Below, piece by piece: positions 48,580-59,015 of a stretch of DNA of 64,000 nucleotides. The notes below the pieces were generated by a model. The model was not told the DNA's origin. It was given only the letters and a program-made list of their open reading frames with translations, and did no database searches. The DNA is from Armillaria gallica (Eukaryota; Basidiomycota; Agaricomycetes; Agaricales; Physalacriaceae). Position 1 is the first letter of the stretch. Each line of letters starts with the position of its first letter. The position numbers and the translations under genes were made by a program. The DNA is taken from positions 7,688,001-7,752,000 of the forward strand of contig JBANDB010000001.1 in the NCBI GenBank assembly GCA_037576215.1. Reading direction: 5' to 3'.

Positions 48580-50204
48580 AGTGCTTCCTCCTTCGTCTTT
48601 GGCAATTTAGGGCAGTCTCGTTTAAAGTGTCCGAGCAAGCCGCACCGGTAACACTTCACCTTGGCGCATATCGCGTCAATATCCATTGGCTTGCCCACTC
48701 CTCTGTAAGTCATGCCAGTTCCCATCTGCCTCTCTGGGACACTGCTCTGCTGCTGCTGGTTCCCCTTTGTCGTTGGGGTCGTATTAGCCTTTGCCTGTTG
48801 CCTCCAGTCTGCTACTTTCGCACCTCCCTGCTCTGCCTTTCGCGTCCTCCAGTTATGATCGATCTGTAGTATTCGTCGTTTCCATTCTTGATAGTCCATG
48901 GGGGTGTCTCTGTCTGACGCATAGATGATATCCTTGGTGGTTGAGCGGCATGCCTTCTTAACCTGGGCCACCATCATCTGGTCAATCCCAATGACTCCTG
49001 CCTCAAAGGCTAGTGACTCAAACTGCTGGAAGAACAAGTTGCCGTCAGGGAAGGTGCTTTGGCGAAGCTTCTCCCACTGCGCGAACTTGATCTCGATGTT
49101 GGCGTCCTTCCAGAATCGTCGCCTAACCTCCTCTACGAACTGTTCATACACTGGATAGTACTGGAATCCATTGGCGTCCCTTCCGAGTTCCCTTGCGCAT
49201 AACTCCCACCACACCTGGGCATCCTTTCCAAATTGCAACGCGCAGAAGATGACTTTATGGGGGTGGTATCGGAAGTACTGGTTGAACACCGAAAAGTACA
49301 TGTCGCATTGCGAGAAGAATTGGGCTATGTCGTTGGAGTCGCCATTGAAGTTCTCAGGCTCCTTGACCATGCTGGGTTTTAATGCGGCCCAGGGTCCTTG
49401 GTTGTCTTTGTCAAGGACCCACAGTGCAGGTGGGTCTGGCAGTCCAGGTGGTGGCAGGTATCGCGGTGGTGCCCACCTTCGAGGGATATCTGGCGGTCCC
49501 GGCGGTGGTCCTGATGGCGGTGGTGGTGGTTTGCTAGGAGGCGGGGGTTGGTTCAAAGATCCCGCGCCATTGTCGGCCTGGGCAGTGGCAAAGAGCCTTG
49601 ATCGCCCCTGCGTTCCTGGCGGTCCATACCCTTGGGGATACGTGTAACTGGGCACTGCGGGGGCATAGCCAGGCTGCCACCTCGGGTAGTCTGGTACCTC
49701 GACACGCAGTGGAGCAACCGGTGGTTCGTCATCCATCGGTTCTGGAGTGTATGTGATGGGGGGGAGATCGATCTCCGGTCTTTGGTACCTCACCGGCACT
49801 TCAACCTGGGCTCTTCCCCGATGGATCATGTTGTAGGCGAGACAGGCAAAATGCGCAGCTTCTTCTTTTAGGATATAACTGTATTGGTAATGCGCATAGT
49901 CCCTCCCTGCAGGGGTCTTGGCCCACTTCTCGTCTTCTAGCAACTCTTCCCTGAAATGATTAAAGAGCTCCTCCAGGGGGGCGGCGGTGAGGATGGTGGG
50001 TACCTGAACCAGCTTGCCTGTCGAGAGGAGGTACAGCGCCTGGGCGATGGTTATCGGGGTGGTCAGCTGGGGGAGTGTTCGCGACGGGTGGAGTGGGGAC
50101 TGGCAAGGGGGAAGAGCTTCTCCTCCCGACAACACCGTTGATATACTCCTTGGCAGGGAGTACCTTGGTCCTGGAGCTGGCCAGCCTGGGCTGCTAGATT
50201 TCTG
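48576..50204 (-). pseudogene. Gypsy-2 gag, C-terminal part with capsid and zinc knuckle
   Basis: The frame is open from the palindrome border (50204) through a Pro/Gly-rich region (49440-49560) and a capsid-like domain (FNGDSNDIAQFFSQCDMYFSV near 49310-49370; QVWWELCARELG near 49205) to the CCHC knuckle CYRCGLLGHFKRDC near 48610-48651. It ends at TGA 48576-48578, which overlaps the pol ATG (48577-48579) as ATGA. This piece reads without internal stops. Its N-terminus continues on the other side of the palindrome. Confidence 0.85.
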
Positions 50205-50348
50205 CTTGAAATGTGTCAGTTGACAGTGATAATTAATGTATCAGGACTGTCAATTGACACACCAGCGTATATAGGGTATTTTCGCAGTACTGCATGGTCT
50301 ATTAGTCAGCACAGAAACCCGGACTAAATCATGTGATTATCAGAAAAT

Positions 50349-50447
50349 CCAGCAACTCCGGGAATTGAACCCAGGACCTTAAAAAGATTTACAATAATGT
50401 CACATGACATGGCCAAAGTGTGCATGCTAACCACTATACCATACTGG
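50349..50447 (-). tRNA. tRNA-like sequence in the left palindrome arm
   Basis: The minus strand reads CCAGTATGGTATAGTGGTTA, then a long middle part, then GGGTTCAATTCCCGG and TTGCTGG. The ends pair as an acceptor stem (CCAGTA with TTGCTGG, one G-T), an A-box (TATAGTGGTTAGCATG) and a B-box (GGTTCAATTCC) are present, and the T-arm pairs. At 99 nt it is about 25 nt longer than a tRNA, so it needs an intron or is a tRNA-derived relic. CTTTG in the anticodon region recalls tRNA-Gln(TTG), but the anticodon stem is not convincing. Confidence 0.5.
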
Positions 50448-50862
50448 CATTATATATTTATGTAATCATCTCCTTATATGGCCTCCCTCTCTTAGATTTA
50501 TAATATCCCAATTGGGCCCTCTCTTTGGTGCGCTTTGGTGCGCTTTTTTCCTTATTGGGCTGGTCAAATTGGCCCATCAATTGCACCTAGAATTGGCTGT
50601 GCCATGGCATTGATGGCATCAATATCAGGCCATTTTTAGACAAAATTCGCATTTTTGCTCATTTTTGGCTTCCTCAGGCTACTGGGTGGGTCAGGGGATG
50701 GTACTTGTATATGCATAAACATAAATAGCATAAAAGCGAACCCTCTGGTGAGGTATGGGGGCCCTGGGGAGGGGGTAAAAAGGGTAAAATAGTGAAAAAT
50801 AGCGGAAAATCACCGAAAATTCGCGTTTTAGGGGTAATACGTGCATCGGATCGCTTCGAAAA

Positions 50863-51330
50863 CTTGACCAATAAATTTCCTGACCTTGAAAACCCCTAAA
50901 CGGCCCCTCTACAGTACATGTGGCGCATTTTATGGCTAGGCATAATCGGGAAAATTGGCTTTTTACGGTACTGCGTACATTGGATCGCTCCGGGGATGTT
51001 ACCAATCGATTTCTACACTATGAAAACCTTAGAATACATCTTCATATGCTATATATGACCACCGGAATGCGATGAAAAATAGGGGATTGGGGGAAACATG
51101 GTTTATTTTGTTTTCTAGGCATCGCATCGGTCTGGGGACATCACCAATCGATTCCTCGACATTGAAAACCCCCAAACGACTCTTGGTTACATTTATGGAG
51201 TCTCAGGAACGATGGAAATAATGATGTAACAGTTTAGGAGGAGCACATATGGAAACTCGCGTTTCTGAGCTTCAGAACACTTCGGAGTTGTTGCCAATGG
51301 ATTTCCTGACCTTGAAAACCCCAGAACACC
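50863..51330 (+). repeat. spaced subrepeats inside each palindrome arm
   Basis: A module resembling ACCAATCGATTTCCTGAC followed by CTTGAAAACCCC recurs at about 50868, 51001, 51142 and 51291, with a weaker fifth copy near 51597. Spacing is about 133, 141 and 149 bp. Each is preceded by a GGATCGCTTCGG-like word. The same set occurs inverted in the right arm. The arm therefore seems to have grown from a roughly 140-bp unit. Confidence 0.6.
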
Positions 51331-52940
51331 ACAGGAACACATTTAAAACCTTTGAAATCCGTGGTAAAAAAGGTGATAGTGAAAATATGCGAAATACCAT
51401 ATATCTCGCCTTTTTGAGTGTTGGGGATGGTAATTCTGGTATAGAATACACGATATATATTGTATAATAGTGTGTACAAAAGCTTAGGATGATCCTAAAT
51501 GTATTGGCAGAGATATAAGGAGATCTTTCTGAAAAAAGGAGGAGCACCTCCCAGATTTCGAGTTTCTGGTCATCCCATGGCCTGGAGACTATCAGATTCG
51601 GATTCCTGGACCCAAAAAACATAAGACTCATCTATCATCCCTGGGGGTCATTTTTACTAGTGCATAATCCATGCACACAGCATATCTTTGTGCATAACTG
51701 AGTGCACACTCATTACTTCGGAGTTTTGACACATAAACCCCAGGGATGATTGGTGTTCCTACCATTTTTTGGGTCTAGGAATCCGAATCTGATAGTCTCC
51801 AGGCCATGGGATGACCAGAAACTCGAAATCTGGGAGGTGCTCCTCCTTTTTTTCAGAAAGATCTCCTTATATCTCTGCCAATACATTTAGGATCATCCTA
51901 AGCTTTTGTACACACTATTATACAATATATATCGTGTATTCTATACCAGAATTACCATCCCCAACACTCAAAAAGGCGAGATATATGGTATTTCGCATAT
52001 TTTCACTATCACCTTTTTTACCACGGATTTCAAAGGTTTTAAATGTGTTCCTGTGGTGTTCTGGGGGTTTTCAAGGTCAGGAAATCCATTGGCAACAACT
52101 CCGAAGTGTTCTGAAGCTCAGAAACGCGAGTTTCCATATGTGCTCCTCCTAAACTGTTACATCATTATTTCCATCGTTCCTGAGACTCCATAAATGTAAC
52201 CAAGAGTCGTTTGGGGTTTTCAATGTCGAGGAATCGATTGGTGATGTCCCCAGACCGATGCGATGCCTAGAAAACAAAATAAACCATGTTTCCCCCCAAT
52301 CCCCTATTTTTCATCGCATTCCGGTGGTCATATATAGCATATGAAGATGTATTCTAAGGTTTTCATAGTGTAGAAATCGATTGGTAACATCCCCGGAGCG
52401 ATCCAATGTACGCAGTACCGTAAAAAGCCAATTTTCCCGATTATGCCTAGCCATAAAATGCGCCACATGTACTGTAGAGGGGCCGTTTAGGGGTTTTCAA
52501 GGTCAGGAAATTTATTGGTCAAGTTTTCGAAGCGATCCGATGCACGTATTACCCCTAAAACGCGAATTTTCGGTGATTTTCCGCTATTTTTCACTATTTT
52601 ACCCTTTTTACCCCCTCCCCAGGGCCCCCATACCTCACCAGAGGGTTCGCTTTTATGCTATTTATGTTTATGCATATACAAGTACCATCCCCTGACCCAC
52701 CCAGTAGCCTGAGGAAGCCAAAAATGAGCAAAAATGCGAATTTTGTCTAAAAATGGCCTGATATTGATGCCATCAATGCCATGGCACAGCCAATTCTAGG
52801 TGCAATTGATGGGCCAATTTGACCAGCCCAATAAGGAAAAAAAAGCGCACCAAAGCGCACCAAAGAGAGGGCCCAATTGGGATATTATAAATCTAAGAGA
52901 GGGAGGCCATATAAGGAGATGATTACATAAATATATAATG

Positions 52941-53039
52941 CCAGTATGGTATAGTGGTTAGCATGCACACTTTGGCCATGTCATGTGACATTATTGTAAA
53001 TCTTTTTAAGGTCCTGGGTTCAATTCCCGGAGTTGCTGG
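52941..53039 (+). tRNA. tRNA-like sequence in the right palindrome arm
   Basis: This is the inverted copy of the sequence at 50349-50447, with identical A-box, B-box and acceptor ends, followed by A at 53040 as discriminator-like base. The same limits apply: 99 nt, no clear anticodon arm. Confidence 0.5.
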
Positions 53040-53184
53040 ATTTTCTGATAATCACATGATTTAGTCCGGGTTTCTGTGCTGACTAATAGACCATGCAGTA
53101 CTGCGAAAATACCCTATATACGCTGGTGTGTCAATTGACAGTCCTGATACATTAATTATCACTGTCAACTGACACTATTTCAAG

Positions 53185-54219
53185 GGGAAAAGTAGCAGCA
53201 TTAGGTGAGCTGGCAGCAGAGTGGTAAATGGTTTCTCCCCTCTCATCGATGCCTGGGAGGTTGTTCACGTCAAACCTTCCTGTCTCCTTGTTGACTCTCC
53301 TAAATCCTGCTGCTCGCTCTGTCTCCCTCCTCCTTCTATCCCAGTCATACTGGCTCTGCCCATCCACACCAATGCAGTAGTACTCATTGAGCTCCTCCAT
53401 GACCTCGGTGAGTGTCCTTGGCGGCTCTCTTCTTCTCCTTGGTATGGCGAGCCTGGTCGGTCTGTCTGGGGTTCCCTGATCAACGGGCTCCGGCGTGGGC
53501 TGTCTGGAGGGCTCTGGGGGAGTGGGAGGCTGGGTCGCGACGACTGGGGTATCCCAGTAGTGAGGGGCAGCATAGGGATTTGGGTGGTAGGGGAAATATG
53601 CTGTAATGGGGAGGTTGAGGTTGTCCCAGACGAGATCGAGCTCGGAAGTGGAACCGACGCGAATCTTGTAAGGGTTGGGGGCGACTGCTGGTATCCTGCC
53701 ACCCCTAGGACTACCGCTGGCAGGTTGCTCTGCGGTTGGGGATGCGCTAGGGCCTGCTCGCCCCAGGCCGAGTCAGACGAGGTACCTTGCCAGGTCTGCG
53801 GCGGTTGGAACAGCTCGTGCTGCTAGATGGGGGGTAGCACCGGCGGACTGGTGAGAGGAGGATGGGTCGGGAGAAAGCTCGATAAAGGGGAGCCTTGCTC
53901 CGGAAGCACCTCCATCGCTTCCTTCCTGAACGCCGACTTCCATCTCCCCAGGAATGTCTTCTTTGTCTCTCCTGTCGATGCTAGAGTGCTCGTCGATGGC
54001 TGGGGCTCGTGGCGGTAAGGGTGGGTAGAAGTGCACTGGTGGTGGCTGCTGTGGGAGGACATAGTTAAATGGTGGTGGGGGGTACTGAATCCTTCTGTTG
54101 TGTCTGTGACAAGTCGTCCTTTGATAGTGTATAATAGCCAATACCAGTGCTGCTGAGAAAAACGCTAGTCCAACACCGAGGTAGACTGCGGATAAGAGAA
54201 TCTCGAGTGTTGTCGACAT
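53185..54219 (-). pseudogene. Gypsy-2 gag, N-terminal part with a predicted membrane segment
   Basis: The first ATG after the 5' LTR is at 54219 (an upstream in-frame TTG lies at 54243). The protein begins MSTTLEILLSAVYLGVG and has a 25-residue hydrophobic stretch (ILLSAVYLG...AALVLAIIHY) followed by a basic, His/Arg-rich turn and a Pro-rich region. The frame is open to the palindrome border except for one TGA at 53773-53775 (YLV-stop-LGLG), probably from CGA. It then continues with YYCIGVDGQSQYDWDRRRRE near 53380. The palindrome separates it from the capsid part. A membrane segment at the start of a Gag precursor is unusual. Confidence 0.7.
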
Positions 54220-54262
54220 CTGTTGGCTCCGGTTAAGGAGCAAGGGTAAGCTTCAAGCTAAT

Positions 54263-54697
54263 TATTAGACCTGAACTCCTATTAAGGGTAAACACCGGCT
54301 GTCTTGCATTCGGGCAGTCACCGATGAATTCCTTACACAATAGGCATTAAGGCTAAATTCCTTAGCTGTCCGCAGTAATTAGAGCGATAGTTTCGGTATA
54401 GATTAAAGTTAGCTCAAAGCTGGAGTACATACAGTGAGAGCTACTGGTTAAATACTAATCGTAAGGGTTTTAATAATAGAACGTTTCATGGGAAGGCAAG
54501 AGTTCGCATATGGGTCGCCTTGTAGTTGAGTCGAGACTCCACTCGAGCACGCAAGATCGAAGCAAGAACGTGTCATGTCTGAGAGATAACATGGGAACGT
54601 CGTTCTGTGGTTTGGTTACTCCTAGTGGGTAGCGGCCCAGCCAGCCCGGTTTCCCATGATAAGATAAGATAAGGCAAAAAATGAATAAATCATAACA
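54263..54697 (-). repeat. Gypsy-2 5' LTR (435 bp)
   Basis: This is the upstream LTR of the minus-strand element. It matches 43193-43618 except for 13 CpG-site differences and a 9-bp duplication. It should carry the promoter; I do not identify a specific TATA box. The outer end is flanked by CAATC at 54698. Confidence 0.95.
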
Positions 54698-54702
54698 CAA
54701 TC

Positions 54703-55829
54703 CATGATTAAGTCAGAATGCATCTCGCATATTAACTAAAATTTGAACGCACATCTTGCAGGTCTTCACGGATGTGTTGGGAAATGAAACGCATGTGTTA
54801 GGACAAAAAATGCATGCATTCAAAATAGAACACATCCATGCATGTGACTGTGACACATCTGTGACAAGTGCGTTTTAGGTGCGTTAGGTGCGTTCAACCA
54901 AAGTTCAACCCCACATCGTGTTCCTCACCACTCCTTTCTTAGCAAACAGCATTGTATACTGTCTCATACCATTAGAATACCCATAAAATTGTTTGATTAA
55001 GCACGAACATCTTTTATGTTCTCAAATTTAAGTAATCATACTACTTAATGATCAAGATATCTGTCTGACTCGGACTTAGACATGGACAGTCACCCACAAA
55101 CCAGCATTGAGACTACCCAGACACTCATATTCAACTTGAGCTTCAATCTTGTGCATAATAATAGATACTAATTATAGATAACTTTGTTTTAACAGCAGTG
55201 ATCTAAGTTTTCTTTTTCTGAGTGCGCTTGGCTGGTCAGAGCGCATGAAATTAGGTGCAATGGTCCGGAGCTACCAGGAGTGAGTTAGATTAATATGGGA
55301 GACAAGAAAGACGTAAAAGAATACGGCACATGTATAAAGCCATCTTCTGTTGAATCTGAATGCCCCCCAGCGTGTCATGGAGGAAGATTCAAGGAGCGAT
55401 AGAAGTGGTAGCAGATATGAAGTTTCATTCATGCCATTATCTCACGCCATCATGGCCACGTGCAATCATCCTTCCGATAAGCCTTAGCTGGCAGAATATA
55501 GGCTGTGACGATGTACATAAAGCGGAATGACAAGAAATGCGAAAATGCACGTCTGTCATGCATGCACACGCGTCAAATGCATCAACGCATCAACACAAAT
55601 GCATGCACAATAATGCACACCCAAACGCATTAACGCAAACGCATGTGGATATAACACAAACACACTGAACGCACGAACGCATCACACAAACGCTAAATTC
55701 ACCATGCCCTCACGTCTGCATATGTCATATGTTTAGGCTCAAAGCCACCCGATAGAAATTCAGATACGGGTTGAATTAATGACATTGGGAAGTACAGAAC
55801 ATTCTTAGATATTCATAATTTCATGGACC
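54703..55829. other. intergenic, rich in short GCGTT / AACGCA words
   Basis: No gene is recognised. Two stretches, 54760-54900 and 55540-55690, contain dense ATGCA, ACGCAT and GGTGCGTT words. They continue the motif found left of Gypsy-2 at 42935-43030, so the element landed in sequence of this kind. Confidence 0.4.
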
Positions 55830-58088
55830 TTAATATGCGTTGTTGGCCAACAAGTTCGCGGTGCCAGAAGCTCATTCGGGAGTCAGGACAATACATTTAT
55901 TGACACCAAAAATACACTCACAAATGTTGCTCAAAATGCCGGATACGCCCAAAGACTTGATGAGGGCGCTGATTGCCACAGGGCTCTGGTTACCATTGAG
56001 CCCGACGAGGTACGCTATGAGACCAGAGACGTGAGGGGTAGCCTATGTTATAAGATATCATATTACCGGTTAATACTTCAGTGCAGTACTCACCATGCTA
56101 GTTCCGCTAATGTTGTTCGTACGGGTAGTTCCTCCAATCCAAGAGCTTGTGACATATTGTCTGGGTGCAAAGATGTCTACGATGGAACTAGAGAGGGTGG
56201 AAAGTTTTAGAGAGTGTATGCGAAAATGAGCGAACTGTTCTTGTCCCGTAATTGGAAAAGGATGCACGGGCATCAGCGATAGTGGAAGCCCCTATGGTGA
56301 TAGCGGCTGCAACACGGGCGGGGCTGGTGCCTGATGCATTAGCATTATCTACAATCAAAGATGAGATAAGAATAAATTCAGCATAACGAAAATATTCACC
56401 GTTCCCTGCTGCGATGATGACATGGATACCAGCATTAATCACCTGTGAAAGTGTCAAGCAAGCGGTAGAAGAAAATAGGATCAATCTACACACGGCGATG
56501 ATACCATTGTCGAATGTTGTAGAGGCAGAGCCACCAAGAGAAAGAGAAACAACAGATGGTTTACCAGAGGTTTCTGTAACAGGTTTTAGTCGTTTAATTC
56601 ATCAAGGACTTATTAGATGCACGAGCCTATGGCATCAATAACCCATTCCAAGCCGGCGAGGATATCAGAAATGTAGCCTGAACCAGAGTCATCGAGTACC
56701 TTGACTGTGATGAAGTGGACGGACTGGGGTAAGTCAGCAACGGGAGTATAACACAACGAGGAACCAAAAGGACCCTGGCAATGCCATATTGGGTTCCACC
56801 GACAGTACCACTTCAGTCATAGTTGAGTTCGACGATAAAGCACAGTCACGAAATAGACCTACGCGACATGGGTACCATGCCCATTTCCGTCTGCATTGCT
56901 ATAGTGCGATTAATGACTGATGGAAAAGAAGGTAAACAGGACATACGCATAGCCACCGGAGGTTGCTTCCCAGGACACGCAACCACCAAAGGTGGACTGG
57001 AACTCAGTGAGAAAACGGTAACAAGCGTTCTCGATCTATTCTTACATGTGCAGTGTAAATACCTGGAATTATGATGAATAAAGAGGCAGCTCCTTCCTGG
57101 GGTGACATGATGCTCACCAGTATCAACAACGCAGACATCGACACCGGCACCACCGGAAGGATCATAGTTATAGGTGTAGGTCAGGGCGCTGGCGGGGAAC
57201 CGATTAGCCAGTGAATAAAATATAAGGTCGCGGAGTTTTTACGAGGTATCCGAGCTACCGAGAGCAGCTCTTTGGGAGATCCTAGCCAAACGCCAAGGCA
57301 CATTCTTCCTATCAATAGATGAGGGAATCTGCCAGCAAAACATTGGAAAGAGATAGCGTACTGGGTCGTGGTGATGGAAACGATACCATCCTGGGCGATG
57401 TCGGAAGTTTGGTATGAGCCTTACAAGGCAAGCCATATTTTAAGACCGCTTTTTGGATTATTTTCATGTGAATAGCATTTTATTCGGCATTTGGATGAGG
57501 AAAAACGTCCCCAATGACCTTAAAAGGTCGATTAAAAGGCCGATGAAAATCCCAGACTCTTTTCTTACAAGCCTCCCGGCCCGACTGTGCCTATTTTGGA
57601 CATTTTAAGCATTAAAATACCGATGCAGAATCTCCGACAGATGGACTCTGGCCAAAAGTAGTGAGTAACGGTGACTCATGGAAGAAGGCCTAGGATGGAG
57701 GGACCTACCGACATCTAAAGGAAATGTGGTTCAGCATTGGAATGTGATAACAAATATAATAAAGCTTACCGGGATTAGCCCGAATGCTGCTGAGATCATT
57801 GTCGTCGAGGACACCTGCTGAGATGCAGCCAGTGAATATGAAAGCAAAAATAAATGTGTTACCAGCACAACCGCTGGAAGTACGGTTGAAGAAAGCAGTA
57901 ACAGAGGATCTAAGGTTCTCAAGAAGCCCATCTTTCGATGCGCCTCCTTTAAGAGTTACCATGTATCCTTTAGGCTTGACCTTTCCTGCAAAAGTCTCGA
58001 CATCACGAAGTGCGACATTAGGAGCACCCAATACCACAGGTGCGAGAGCGGCTACGAGAGAAAGAGTAGTAGTGAAGAATGAAAGCAT
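55830..58088 (-). CDS. secreted subtilisin-like serine protease (S8, proteinase K type), about 15 exons, one damaged splice donor
   Basis: The ATG at 58088 opens a signal peptide (MLSFFTTTLSLVAALAPVVLG) and an inhibitor_I9-like propeptide (KVKPKGYMVTLKGG). I can splice exons 58088-57863, 57817-57770, 57430-57362 (a 6-bp exon 57714-57709 is optional), 57308-57243, 57188-57118, 57062-57046, 57002-56947, 56898-56863, 56810-56774, 56723-56627, 56573-56504, 56442-56400, 56348-56246, 56187-56094, 56042-55922 and 55870-55830. They yield catalytic Asp in VDVCVVDTG, His in NGHGTHVAG, Asn region HVIIAAGN and Ser in NNISGTSMATPHVSG. Introns are 43-61 bp, except one of about 280-340 bp near 57431-57769. 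The donor at 56626 is GC. The donor at 56245 reads GA where the paralog at 39.5 kb has GT; retention would end the protein before the catalytic Ser. The rest of the gene is clean, so it may be a recent pseudogene or a sequence error. Confidence 0.85.
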
Positions 58089-58174
58089 TATTGAAAAAGG
58101 ATTTCACGATTGAGTCGAAAGGCTTGTCTTTCTCTGCGCTCAAAGAAGAAACCTTTAAGCACCTCAAAGTATCA

Positions 58175-58182
58175 CTATATAT
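58175..58182 (-). promoter_or_regulatory. TATA box of the S8 protease gene
   Basis: Read on the minus strand, ATATATAG stands about 87 bp upstream of the ATG at 58088, leaving room for a leader of some 55-60 nt. No other TATA-like word is as well placed. Confidence 0.5.
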
Positions 58183-59015
58183 TGCGTGCAGGTGAGGATT
58201 ATCCTCACGGAGGATGCGTGCAGACTGGCAACGCGTATAGGCACGAGTCGAAGAATTGCGGTACATGTGGTGTGTTTCCGTTTACAGACACGAGGTCCTC
58301 CCACGATAGGGGATTGCATACCGTTTCATCAATCGTGAGCAGTTGTCAATCTTGCGCAATGTGAGGCTTTCGCTGGAGACTGGATAACATCAGTTAAAGG
58401 TTGGCTAGGAGCATGCGGTTCTTATGGGCATAATAGCGTCCAAAAAATCAGCTAGCAACAAGTAAGTATAGTCTCTGCAAGTCGATGATTATCTACTTTC
58501 GCATGTTGTACATCAGTTACTAGTCCACAAGTTAAATCGTTTGGTTATCACAAGTTACCAAATTCAGACGCAAGTTGGAAAATGTGGTAGCTCACACGTT
58601 TCTAGTTGTCAGCCATCATTCACTCAAGTATGGGTGGTTCTTAAGCCATGACGGAAATCCTGTTACCCTTGTCTTCTCCAGTCAGCATTCCCATATTGGG
58701 CATGCTGTTTTCTGCCAATCTGGGAATCCCCAGTGCTCGAACATACCTACAGCTGCAAGGATCAAGAGAACACCGATATGGATAATTTATGTTGAAAAAT
58801 AAAGTCTCTGAGATATGTAGGGCCTAATTTTTGGTTCGACTATTGCATGAATAATGACTTATACTATCCATAGACCACCGGAGACTTGGAGTCTGGTTTT
58901 GCGACTTCAAGTAAGTAATTGTAGGTATCAAAATTGATAACGAATATGTGTCCGTTAACAAATCATAACGCTACGGCAAGCTATCAGAAAGTGGCCTGAG
59001 ATAGGTACATAAAAA
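58183..59015. other. intergenic; no gene recognised
   Basis: A plus-strand ORF at 58575-58802 (75 residues) has no known motif. The left part is the upstream region of the S8 gene. Confidence 0.35.

Larger units (their letters stand above)
50214..53174. mobile_element. 2,961 bp near-perfect palindrome (foldback element) inserted in Gypsy-2 gag
   Basis: The two arms (about 50214-51648 and 51740-53174) are near-perfect inverted copies around a loop of roughly 90 bp. The outer ends read TGTCAGTTGACAGTG and its complement; a related word, GACTGTCAATTGACACAC, follows 35 bp inside. Beyond the ends, CTTGAAAT (50205-50212) and ATTTCAAG (53177-53184) extend the symmetry, so the target itself may have been palindromic, or the true ends lie there. 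I find no clear direct target duplication. Mirror-image ORFs (for example 50691-51005 and 52381-52695) only reflect the symmetry. No transposase is seen. Each arm holds a tRNA-like sequence and spaced subrepeats. Confidence 0.9.
43188..54702 (-). mobile_element. complete Ty3/Gypsy chromovirus (Gypsy-2), 11.5 kb including a nested palindrome
   Basis: Two LTRs (43193-43618 and 54263-54697) flank gag and pol on the minus strand. CAATC at 43188-43192 and 54698-54702 is a 5-bp target duplication, as usual for Ty3/Gypsy. Reading the minus strand, the LTR begins TGTTATGATT and ends GGTCTAATA. A purine-rich tract GAGGGGGTAA stands directly before the 3' LTR (plus-strand 43619-43628). I do not find a tRNA primer site starting TGG next to the 5' LTR; self-priming is possible but unproven. 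Removing the 2.96 kb palindrome leaves about 8.5 kb. Domain order protease-RT-RNase H-integrase-chromodomain identifies a chromovirus. Confidence 0.92.

Noticed and set aside
50674..52712. Mirror-image ORFs in the palindrome arms as genes
   Set aside because: They are short, without motifs, and are duplicated only because the arms are inverted copies.
53265..53702. 145-codon minus-strand ORF inside Gypsy-2 gag
   Set aside because: It is in another frame from the gag reading, which is open on both sides of one TGA and contains the YDWDRRRRE text.
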